DNA from: an uncultured bacterium
GTDB lineage: Bacteria > Bacteroidota > Bacteroidia > Chitinophagales > CAIODY01
Direction: 5' to 3'
Assembly (NCBI GenBank): GCA_903871715.1
Contig: CAIQHW010000158.1
Span: 1-8,760, forward strand
DNA length: 8,760 bases
A program made the translations under genes and the position numbers. Of this stretch, positions 1 through 6,256 are shown piece by piece. Under the pieces are notes generated by a model. That model did not search any database and had not been told where the DNA came from. It saw only the letters and a list, made by a program, of their open reading frames with translations. Each line of letters starts with the position of its first letter. Position 1 is the first letter of the stretch.

Positions 1-368
1 ACGATTTTAAAACCATTAACGAATATTTGATTTCGCAAGCCGATGAAGTGAAATTGATGTTGCAAAAAATCAGAAAAATTGTTGTAGAAATTTCGCCCGA
101 TGCTGAAGAAGTAATTAGCTACAACATGCCCGCTTTTAAGGCTTACGGCAGAATTTTGGTTTATTTTGCTGGCTTCAAAAATCATTGCAGTTTGTTTCCA
201 GCCAATGCAGGTTTGATTGAGGAAATGAAAGATGAATTGAAAAACTACAAAACTTCAAAAGGCACAATTCAATTTGAATTAAACAAACCACTACCCACTG
301 CTTTAATCAAAAAAATTGTGAAAATTCGGGTTAAAGAAAATTTAGAAAAATCAAAAAAGAAAAAATAA
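1..368 (+). CDS. DUF1801 / YdhG-like small protein, 5' end outside window
   Basis: The reading frame is open to the left edge, and codons before the apparent TTG at 27 translate as FKTINEYL, the usual N-terminal start of DUF1801 (YdhG/YyaI, 'iron chaperone'-type) proteins. The TTG is therefore an internal Leu codon and the true start lies upstream of the window. The family core SYNMPAF is present (encoded near 117-137), followed by the typical Tyr/Phe-rich strand and a C-terminal KKIVKIRV helix. The protein ends in a basic KSKKKK tail and TAA at 366-368. Members are small cytosolic proteins with a frataxin-like fold. Bacillus Fra was proposed to deliver iron, but no function can be assigned here. 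The VOC gene begins 4 bases after the stop, so the two are probably co-transcribed. The family call is firm; the function is unknown. Confidence 0.85.
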   Translation, partial: DFKTINEYLISQADEVKLMLQKIRKIVVEISPDAEEVISYNMPAFKAYGRILVYFAGFKNHCSLFPANAGLIEEMKDELKNYKTSKGTIQFELNKPLPTALIKKIVKIRVKENLEKSKKKK

Positions 369-372
369 AATC

Positions 373-804
373 ATGACACAACTAGTTCCTTACTTAAATT
401 TTTTGGGTAACACGGAAGAAGCAATGAGTTTTTATAAATCAGTTTTCGGTGGTGAATTTATCACGTTTCAACGCTTCAGCGATGTGCCTGGTGCTGCTGA
501 TAATTTACCCGAAAAGGATAAAAATAAAATCATGCACATTGCTCTGAAAATAAATAACAACATTACTTTAATGGCAACAGATATGTTGGAGTCAGCAGGG
601 CATCAATTGATTTCAGGCAATCAAATTTCATTATCATTAAATGCTGAATCGAAAGAAGAAGCCGATAAAATTTTCAATGGCTTGTCAATCGGTGGAAAAG
701 TTGAAATGCCTATTCAGGATACTTTTTGGGGTGCTTACTTCGGAATTTGGTCTGATAAATACGGTGTGAAATGGATGATTAATTATGATTACCCAAAAAG
801 TTAA
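373..804 (+). CDS. VOC-superfamily protein, PhnB / 3-dmu-9_3-mt type
   Basis: This is a 143-residue single-domain protein with the PhnB-like glyoxalase/VOC layout. The N-terminal beta-alpha unit contains PYLNF, GNTEEAM and FYKSVFGGE (residues 6-28), which is diagnostic of the subgroup. H55 in MHIAL sits where the family has a conserved His or metal-site residue. The C-terminal strand QDTFWGAYFG continues to WMINYD (about 115-139). The length is normal for the family. VOC proteins are paired beta-alpha-beta-beta-beta modules that often bind a divalent metal. PhnB-like members have no agreed substrate, and the 'demethylubiquinone methyltransferase' label often attached to them is not supported by function. 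The ATG at 373 follows an A-rich leader and the DUF1801 stop by 4 bases. It is cytosolic, with no signal peptide. The family call is strong; the biochemical role is unknown. Confidence 0.88.
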   Translation: MTQLVPYLNFLGNTEEAMSFYKSVFGGEFITFQRFSDVPGAADNLPEKDKNKIMHIALKINNNITLMATDMLESAGHQLISGNQISLSLNAESKEEADKIFNGLSIGGKVEMPIQDTFWGAYFGIWSDKYGVKWMINYDYPKS

Positions 805-816
805 AAAATTTAAACG

Positions 817-867
817 CAGATTTTTATGATTTGAAAAGATTAATCTAAAAAAAATCATAGAAATCTG
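817..867. repeat. Long imperfect inverted repeat with palindromic loop
   Basis: The left arm CAGATTTTTATGATTT (817-832) is complementary to 852-867 over 16 bases. The one mismatch would be a G-U pair in RNA. The 19-base loop contains a perfect 10-bp palindrome AGATTAATCT (837-846). It lies between the VOC stop and the AHSA1 start. There is no T tract after either arm, so it is not a classic intrinsic terminator, though the RNA hairpin could still protect 3' ends or slow transcription. The shape resembles dispersed palindromic repeats I recall from Bacteroidota intergenic regions, but copy number cannot be judged from this window. Confidence 0.7.
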
Positions 868-898
868 AACCATCTATTTTCTGTCAAAATAAACAAAA

Positions 899-1312
899 AT
901 GAAAAATCCAATTACGGTTGAAGCAACCATCAATGCTTCGGTAGAAAAAGTTTGGCAATGCTGGACAACGCCCGAACATATCATGCAATGGAATCATGCA
1001 GGTGATGATTGGCATTGCCCGAAATCAGAAAATGATTTGAAAGTTGGTGGAAAATTTTCAGCTACTATGGCTGCAAAAGATGGAAGTTTTTCTTTTGATT
1101 TTTGGGGCATTCATGATGAGGTGAAAACGAATGAATTCATCGCTTCAACAATGGGTGACGGAAGAAAAATGTCAGTGCAATTTATTGCTGAAAATGATTC
1201 AACTAAAGTGGTTGAAATGTTTGAACCTGAATCTGAAAACCCATTTGAAATGCAACAACAAGGCTGGCAAATGATTTTGGATAATTTCAAGAAACACGTA
1301 GAATCAATTTAA
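899..1312 (+). CDS. SRPBCC / AHSA1-domain protein
   Basis: This 137-residue protein is a complete START/Bet v 1-like (SRPBCC) domain of the AHSA1 (activator of Hsp90 ATPase homologue 1-like) type. It opens with ITVEATINASVEKVW (residues 5-19) and WTTPEHIMQWN (22-32). The subgroup signature CPKSENDLKVGGKF follows (about 40-53), then DGSFSFDFWGIHDEV, and the closing amphipathic helix GWQMILDNFKKHVE (122-135). The fold forms a hydrophobic pocket for small ligands. Bacterial stand-alone members have no established client, and similarity to eukaryotic Aha1 does not show a chaperone role. The ATG at 899 follows an A-rich leader and no earlier start is in frame. It is the first gene of a tight run with the next two genes. 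DUF1801, PhnB-like and AHSA1 genes often occur near each other in this phylum (general knowledge, not shown here). Confidence 0.88.
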   Translation: MKNPITVEATINASVEKVWQCWTTPEHIMQWNHAGDDWHCPKSENDLKVGGKFSATMAAKDGSFSFDFWGIHDEVKTNEFIASTMGDGRKMSVQFIAENDSTKVVEMFEPESENPFEMQQQGWQMILDNFKKHVESI

Positions 1313-1313
1313 A

Positions 1314-2153
1314 GTGAGCAAAATTTTAAGCTCCATTTTTTTGCTAATTTCTTTGCAAACAATCGCTCAAGATTCTTCTACTACTTACATCCAACAACAT
1401 GCAATCAAACTAGAACGATTAGATAAATTAAACGAAGCTGCTTATCAATTACTTGCCAGTTATCAAATTATTATGGTCGGTGAAATGCATGGAACCAATG
1501 AAGCTGCATTGTTTGCAAAAGGTATTACACAACTTTTTTCCGAACATGGCGATAGTGTTTTATTAGGGTTGGAAATTCCCAATAAGATGATGAAAAGATA
1601 TTTGACAGAGCAAACAATCGAAAGTGTTTATCAGTCAAAATTTTTTGCCAACCCAGATTATTTAAGCGGCAGAGAATGTTACACCTGGGCTGATTTGATT
1701 GCTGCATTTCATCAAAATGAAAAAGTGAAAATTTTCTTTTTTGATTGTGATACATCTTTGCAAGCCTACAACGACAGAGATTTTTTGATGTACGAAAATT
1801 TGAAAAATGATTTTATAAAACATCCGAAATATAAAATGGTAACCATCAGCGGCAATATTCATAATCAGATTTTGACTGACAGAACAACGATGGGAAAATT
1901 TTTAGCGAATGATTCAACTTTGAATGTGAAAAATAAAATTTGTTCGCTGAACGAATTTTATATCAAAGGTGAAATGCGCAATAACAGTGGTAATGGGCTA
2001 CAATTAAAGCAAATTGATTATGGCGAAAATTCAGTTTCAAAAGCTGTTGACTATGATTATTTTTTGATGTTGGCAAATCCGAAACGAAAGTATCAATGGA
2101 CTGGAATATTTTTTACTAGAAATATCACGGCAGCTAAAATGGTGAAAGAATAA
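1314..2153 (+). CDS. Secreted Tiki/ChaN-like (EreA-like) protein
   Basis: This is a 279-residue exported protein. A short signal peptide (residues 1-19, hydrophobic SSIFLLISLQTIA, likely cut before QDSS) fixes the start at the GTG at 1314. No ATG is available, and the frame is closed by a stop at 1299-1301. The mature domain has hallmarks of the Tiki superfamily (ChaN haem-binding lipoprotein, erythromycin esterase, TraB): GEMHGTNE at 56-63 (E57, H59, E63), E87 in LGLEIP, RDFLMYENL at 155-163 and GNIHN at 180-184 (H183). These Glu/His/Arg residues line the active or metal site in characterised members. There is no lipobox Cys, so it is probably periplasmic. Its stop is 1 base before the next start, and its GTG is 1 base after the AHSA1 stop, so translational coupling is likely. 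Haem or iron handling, or hydrolase/protease activity, are possible; none is proven. Confidence 0.75.
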   Translation: MSKILSSIFLLISLQTIAQDSSTTYIQQHAIKLERLDKLNEAAYQLLASYQIIMVGEMHGTNEAALFAKGITQLFSEHGDSVLLGLEIPNKMMKRYLTEQTIESVYQSKFFANPDYLSGRECYTWADLIAAFHQNEKVKIFFFDCDTSLQAYNDRDFLMYENLKNDFIKHPKYKMVTISGNIHNQILTDRTTMGKFLANDSTLNVKNKICSLNEFYIKGEMRNNSGNGLQLKQIDYGENSVSKAVDYDYFLMLANPKRKYQWTGIFFTRNITAAKMVKE

Positions 2154-2154
2154 T

Positions 2155-2541
2155 ATGAAAACACCAATCGACAAACAATTATTTAAAAGCGAAATTGCCA
2201 CTTATTGGTGGGAAGGAGAAATTTTGTATTCAGTTTCCAACAAAGTATTGCGAACTAAAGAAAATGTGAAAGCAAACTTTGAAATGGTTCAAGAAATTAC
2301 TCATCAAAAACCTGTATGTCTTTTAACATTTGTAAGCAACAGTGGTAAACCTGATAAAGCAACTCAAGAATATGTTCGTGAAGTTTTACCAAGAGCTTAC
2401 AAAGCCATGGCAATGGTTTCGAGCAGTGGTGTTGGAAAAATAATTATGAATGTGTTGTTCAAGTTTATTGCTTCTCCAATCCCAATGAAAAGTTTTAGCG
2501 ATGAAGAAAAAGCGGAAGTGTGGTTGAAAAAATATTTGTGA
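2155..2541 (+). CDS. Small DUF7793 / STAS-SEC14-like protein
   Basis: This is a 128-residue cytosolic protein with no signal peptide or membrane segment. The order of elements matches small STAS/SEC14-like proteins common in Bacteroidota (DUF7793 type): an opening strand ATYWWEGEILYSVSNK (residues 15-30); a helix TKENVKANFEMVQEI; a strand VCLLTFV (54-60), where relatives have LFDIRG-like sequence; a helix around 67-84 (KATQEYVREVLPRAYKAM); a strand AMVSSS; a long helix VGKIIMNVLFKFI; the turn PIPMKSF; and a final DEEKAEVWLKKYL. The ATG at 2155 is 1 base after the preceding stop, giving a TAATATG junction that favours re-initiation. The family assignment is from memory of the sequence pattern and is moderate. 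No molecular function is known. STAS folds often serve as switches or protein-interaction modules (inference). Confidence 0.6.
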   Translation: MKTPIDKQLFKSEIATYWWEGEILYSVSNKVLRTKENVKANFEMVQEITHQKPVCLLTFVSNSGKPDKATQEYVREVLPRAYKAMAMVSSSGVGKIIMNVLFKFIASPIPMKSFSDEEKAEVWLKKYL

Positions 2542-2543
2542 AA

Positions 2544-2561
2544 TAATTTTAGCTAAAATTA
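2544..2561. repeat. Perfect 18-bp AT-rich palindrome after small operon
   Basis: TAATTTTAGCTAAAATTA is a perfect palindrome starting 2 bases after the stop codon of the DUF7793-like gene. As RNA it could form a hairpin, but with no spare loop bases and mostly A-U pairs it would be weak. No T run follows on the + strand. It may mark the operon end, be a protein-binding dyad, or reflect chance in AT-rich DNA. Confidence 0.5.
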
Positions 2562-2632
2562 AAATGTGCATCAATTGTTGATTTCGGCACTTGCTAAATT
2601 CATACATTCGCCATCCCAAAAATGTTGTTCAA

Positions 2633-2662
2633 TTTTGTTAAAAAAAATTGAGAGTATTTTTC
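2633..2662 (+). promoter_or_regulatory. Candidate Bacteroidota-type promoter for dnaE
   Basis: A TTTTG (2633-2637) is followed after 17 bases by TATTTTTC (2655-2662), a 7/8 match to the Bacteroidota -7 element TAnnTTTG. The spacing is within the reported 17-23 range. The predicted start of transcription would be near 2668, giving a leader of about 37 bases before the dnaE ATG. AT-rich DNA yields such matches often, so this is tentative. Confidence 0.35.
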
Positions 2663-2663
2663 A

Positions 2664-2697
2664 ATTAGCAGATTAGCAAATCAACTCATTAGCAAAT
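2664..2697. repeat. Three ATTAGCA direct repeats in dnaE leader
   Basis: ATTAGCA occurs at 2664-2670, 2672-2678 and 2688-2694; the last two extend to ATTAGCAAAT. The starts are spaced 8 and 16 bases apart, a multiple of 8. They end 7 bases before the dnaE ATG, downstream of the candidate promoter, so they would lie in the mRNA leader. They could be simple-repeat drift, part of a dispersed intergenic repeat, or a binding site for a regulator. Confidence 0.6.
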
Positions 2698-2704
2698 TAC
2701 CCAA

Positions 2705-5700
2705 ATGCAATTTTCTCATCTTCATTGTCATACGCAATATTCACTTTTGGATGGTGCCAGCAGCATCAATGGCATGTTGGACAAGGCCGTGAAAGACAAC
2801 ATGCAAGCCGTTGCTATTACTGACCACGGCAATATGTTTGGTGTTTTTAAATTCGTAGCCGAAGCCAACAAGCGAAATATAAAACCAATTGTAGGTTGCG
2901 AATTTTATGTGGTGGAAGACCGCTACAAAAAGAATTTTACAAAAGAAAATAAAGACGAAAGATTTCATCAATTGTTGTTGGCGAAAAATCAAGCAGGCTA
3001 TCAAAACTTGGCAAAGCTTTGCTCATTGGGCTACATACAAGGCTTGTACAGCAAGTATCCACGAATTGATAAAGAATTGGTATTGCAATATCACGAAGGA
3101 TTAATTGCTACAACCTGCTGCATAGGTGCATCAGTGCCACAAGCCATTTTGCAACATGGCGAAGAAGTTGGTGAAAAAGAATTTAAATGGTGGTTGGATA
3201 TTTTTGGCGAAGATTTTTACATCGAATTGCAACGCCATAACATGGCTGACCAAGAAAAGGTAAATGCCGTGTTGTTGAAATTTGCAAAGAAATATAACGT
3301 GAAAATTATTGCCAGCAACGATTCACACTACATTGATAAAAAGGATGCAGATGCCCACGACATCTTGCTTTGCATCAACACAGGCGAATTTTTGAGTACG
3401 CCAAAAGGCGATGAAAAAGGTCAGCGATTTGGTTTCCCCAACGATGAATTTTATTTTAAAACAACGCAAGAAATGAGTGCGCTGTTTCCTGATTTGCCCG
3501 AAGCAATTGACAATACAAATGAGATTGTTTCAAAAATTACGCCGCCCAATTTAAAGAGAGATATTTTGTTGCCGCATTTTCCGCTGCCTGCGCCATTTAC
3601 AGATTCCAACGAATATTTGCGGCATTTAACTTTTGAAGGTGCAAGAAAAAGATACAAAATTTTAACGCCCGAAATTGAAGAGCGATTGAATTTTGAATTG
3701 GATGTAATTGTTAAAATGGGATTTAGCGGTTACTTTTTAATTGTGAGCGATTTTATCCGCAAAGGAAAAGAAATTGGTGTAATGATAGGACCTGGTCGTG
3801 GCTCTGCTGCTGGTTCTGCGGTGGCTTATTGTATTGAAATTACGAACATCGACCCGATAAAATACGATTTGCTTTTTGAAAGATTTTTAAATCCTGAACG
3901 GGTAACCATGCCCGATATCGATACCGATTTTGATGATGTGGGGCGACAAAAAGTGATTGATTATGTGGTAGAAAAATACGGTAAAAATCAAGTGGCGCAA
4001 ATTATTACTTATGGCACCATGGCCGCTAAATCAGCCATCAAGGATGTGGCACGGGTGATGGAATATCCCATTGCCGATTCTACTGCGCTCACAAAAATGA
4101 TTCCTGAAACGCCTGGAATTACTTTGGAAAAAGCGATTGAAGCTTCAAAAGATTTGCAAGAAATTGTGAAAGGAAATGACATCCGTGCAAGAATTTTAGC
4201 GCAAGCAAAAGTGTTGGAAGGTTCGGTTAGAAACAGCGGTATTCATGCATCGGCAGTGATTATTGCACCCGATGATTTAACGAAATACATTCCAATTTCG
4301 TTGGCAAAAGATTCGGATTTGTATGTTACCCAATTTGATGGAAAAGTGATTGAAGATGCTGGCATGTTGAAGATGGACTTTTTGGGATTAACGAATTTAA
4401 ACAACATTCAGGATGCACTTTTTCTCATCAAAAAAGATAGAGGAGTTGACATTGATATTGACAACATTCCGCTGGATGATGACAAAACTTTTCATTTATT
4501 TCAAAAAGGCGAAACCGTTGCCATCTTTCAGTTTGAAAGCCCCGGCATGCAAAAATATTTGAAAGAATTAAAGCCCACTTCGATAGAAGATTTGATTGCC
4601 ATGAATGCACTTTATCGCCCTGGTCCGATGGATAATATTCCGAGTTTCATCAACCGAAAACATGGCAAAGAAAAAATTGAATTTCCGCATCCTTTGTTAG
4701 AAAATTTGTTGAAACCAACAAATGGAATTATGGTGTATCAAGAGCAAATCATGCAGTGCGCAAGGATTATAGCTGGTTATTCGTTGGGTGGTGCCGATTT
4801 GCTTCGCCGAGCAATGGGAAAAAAAGACAAAGAAAAAATGGCGAAGGAAAGAGAGAAATTTGTAAAAGGCGCATCAGAGCTGCATCAGATAGCTGAAAAA
4901 AAATCGAACGAAATTTTTGATTTGATGGAACGCTTTGCTGAATACGGTTTCAATCGAAGTCATGCTGCTGCGTATTCTGTATTAGCATATCAAACTGCTT
5001 ATTTAAAAGCCAATTTTCCAGCAGAATATATGGCGGCTGTGATGAGCCGCAAAACCAGCGATGTAACCACCATCAGCTTTTTAACAAACGAATGCAAACG
5101 TATGGGTTTGGAAGTTTTAGGGCCCAACATTAACGAAAGCGACAAAGCATTTACAGTAAATAAAGAAGGCAAACTTCGTTTCGCATTGAGTGGCATCAAG
5201 GGTTTGGGCGATGCAGCAGTGGAATCAATTATGGAAGAGCGCAATAAAAATGGTGCTTACAAATCGTTTTTCGATTTGATGAAACGTGTGAATTTGCGAA
5301 CGGTCAACAAGAAAAGCTTGGAAGCCTTAGCTATGGCTGGTGCGCTAGATGATTTTAATGCAGGGCACAGAGCACAATATTTTGAAATCCCGAAAAACGA
5401 AAATGTTTCTTTTATCGAAAGCAGCATTCGATGGGCAGGTTCAGCGCAAGATTCCAAAACAAGTAATGTGGCAAGTTTGTTTGGCAACACTTCGCAAACC
5501 ATGGCAATTAAAGAACCTATATTTCCTGAAGTGCCACACTGGAGCTTGATGGAGCGGCTTCGACAAGAAAAAGAAGTAACCGGATTTTATTTGAGTGGAC
5601 ATCCATTAGATAGTTATCAATTGGAAGTGGAGAATTTTACGAATGCCGATTTAACCAATTACACTGCCGTGAAAGATAAGCCTGTGGCTTTGGCAGGCAT

Positions 5701-6184
5701 CATTACTAAAACAGATGTGCGCTTGGATAAAAATGGCGATAAATATATTCGCTTCACATTGGAAGATTTTAAAGGCTCAGCGGAATTTATGTTGTTCAAA
5801 GCTGATTACATTAAATACAATCCCTACTTGGAAGAAGGCAAGGCATTGTTCATCAAAGGCGTTTACAAAAAGCGTTACAACAATGCTGATTTGTTCGAGT
5901 TTAAAATTTCATCCATTACATTGTTGAGTATGGTAAGGGAGCAAGAAGCAAAAAATGTAGCAATATATGTTAACCTAAAAGATGTGGATGTAAAATTCAT
6001 TGCATCGTTGAAAGCTATATGCCATCAATATCCTGGGCAATGTCAGCTAAAAGTAAAATTGGTAGATACCGACAACAATTATCAAGTGTTGATGAAATCA
6101 TCAATCAAAATTGAACCTACCAACGAATTGATGAATAGCCTGAAAGGCTTGCCATTATTGGGCTGGAAGGTAAATGAAAATTAG
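2705..6184 (+). CDS. dnaE: DNA polymerase III subunit alpha (replicative polymerase)
   Basis: This is the 1159-residue catalytic alpha subunit of the replicative polymerase, close in length to E. coli DnaE (1160). The N-terminal PHP domain (about 3-280) carries HLHCHT (H7, H9), ITDHG (D40, H41), GCEF (E66), IELQRH (E174, H178) and NDSHY (D206, H208). The C-family polymerase core has GPGRGSAAGS (362-371), PDIDTDF with catalytic D404 and D406, and LKMDFLG with D558. The fingers include YRPGPMDN (637-644) and GFNRSHAAAYS (748-758). A helix-hairpin-helix region follows (about 826-880). NVASLF (921-926) sits where the internal beta-clamp-binding motif is expected. The OB domain spans about 994-1072, followed by a short C-terminal region. 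The ATG at 2705 is right because the PHP motif starts at residue 5. It is followed 72 bases later by an unrelated secreted gene with its own promoter-like site. Identification is certain. Confidence 0.98.
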   Translation: MQFSHLHCHTQYSLLDGASSINGMLDKAVKDNMQAVAITDHGNMFGVFKFVAEANKRNIKPIVGCEFYVVEDRYKKNFTKENKDERFHQLLLAKNQAGYQNLAKLCSLGYIQGLYSKYPRIDKELVLQYHEGLIATTCCIGASVPQAILQHGEEVGEKEFKWWLDIFGEDFYIELQRHNMADQEKVNAVLLKFAKKYNVKIIASNDSHYIDKKDADAHDILLCINTGEFLSTPKGDEKGQRFGFPNDEFYFKTTQEMSALFPDLPEAIDNTNEIVSKITPPNLKRDILLPHFPLPAPFTDSNEYLRHLTFEGARKRYKILTPEIEERLNFELDVIVKMGFSGYFLIVSDFIRKGKEIGVMIGPGRGSAAGSAVAYCIEITNIDPIKYDLLFERFLNPERVTMPDIDTDFDDVGRQKVIDYVVEKYGKNQVAQIITYGTMAAKSAIKDVARVMEYPIADSTALTKMIPETPGITLEKAIEASKDLQEIVKGNDIRARILAQAKVLEGSVRNSGIHASAVIIAPDDLTKYIPISLAKDSDLYVTQFDGKVIEDAGMLKMDFLGLTNLNNIQDALFLIKKDRGVDIDIDNIPLDDDKTFHLFQKGETVAIFQFESPGMQKYLKELKPTSIEDLIAMNALYRPGPMDNIPSFINRKHGKEKIEFPHPLLENLLKPTNGIMVYQEQIMQCARIIAGYSLGGADLLRRAMGKKDKEKMAKEREKFVKGASELHQIAEKKSNEIFDLMERFAEYGFNRSHAAAYSVLAYQTAYLKANFPAEYMAAVMSRKTSDVTTISFLTNECKRMGLEVLGPNINESDKAFTVNKEGKLRFALSGIKGLGDAAVESIMEERNKNGAYKSFFDLMKRVNLRTVNKKSLEALAMAGALDDFNAGHRAQYFEIPKNENVSFIESSIRWAGSAQDSKTSNVASLFGNTSQTMAIKEPIFPEVPHWSLMERLRQEKEVTGFYLSGHPLDSYQLEVENFTNADLTNYTAVKDKPVALAGIITKTDVRLDKNGDKYIRFTLEDFKGSAEFMLFKADYIKYNPYLEEGKALFIKGVYKKRYNNADLFEFKISSITLLSMVREQEAKNVAIYVNLKDVDVKFIASLKAICHQYPGQCQLKVKLVDTDNNYQVLMKSSIKIEPTNELMNSLKGLPLLGWKVNEN

Positions 6185-6194
6185 AAATTAGTTT

Positions 6195-6211
6195 TTGGCA
6201 CGGCGATTGAA
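6195..6211 (+). promoter_or_regulatory. Sigma-54 (RpoN) -24/-12-like promoter
   Basis: TTGGCACG (6195-6202), a spacer of four bases GCGA, then TTGAA (6207-6211). The consensus is YTGGCACG-N4-TTGCW. The -24 half is perfect and the spacing exact. The -12 half has A instead of the strongly conserved C of the GC pair. Expected transcription start is near 6222, leaving about 35 bases of leader before the DUF4476 ATG at 6257. A sigma-54 promoter would need an enhancer-binding activator. No obvious enhancer dyad was found in the 72-base gap, and one could lie inside the end of dnaE. Confidence 0.5.
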
Positions 6212-6256
6212 ATAGTGTAGATGTAACAATTTACAAAACAATTAAATCGTATCGTT

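Noticed and set aside
27..29. TTG as the start codon of the first gene
   Set aside because: The frame continues upstream to the window edge and encodes FKTINEYL, a normal DUF1801 N-terminal stretch, so the TTG is an internal Leu.
1314..2541. Toxin-antitoxin or defence pair
   Set aside because: The tight spacing is suggestive, but the first protein is exported and has Tiki/ChaN motifs, and the second resembles a STAS-like family. No toxin, nuclease or immunity motif is visible.
2583..2596. A second sigma-54-like site (CGGCACTTGC) before dnaE
   Set aside because: The GGCAC and TTGC halves are directly joined with no spacer, so it cannot be a -24/-12 promoter.
2664..2697. CRISPR-like array
   Set aside because: The repeated unit is only 7-10 bases with 1-9 base gaps, far from CRISPR repeat and spacer sizes, and there are no cas genes.
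4999..5502. Minus-strand open frames inside dnaE
   Set aside because: They are shadows of a strongly conserved polymerase gene, with no recognisable domain and no promoter-like start.
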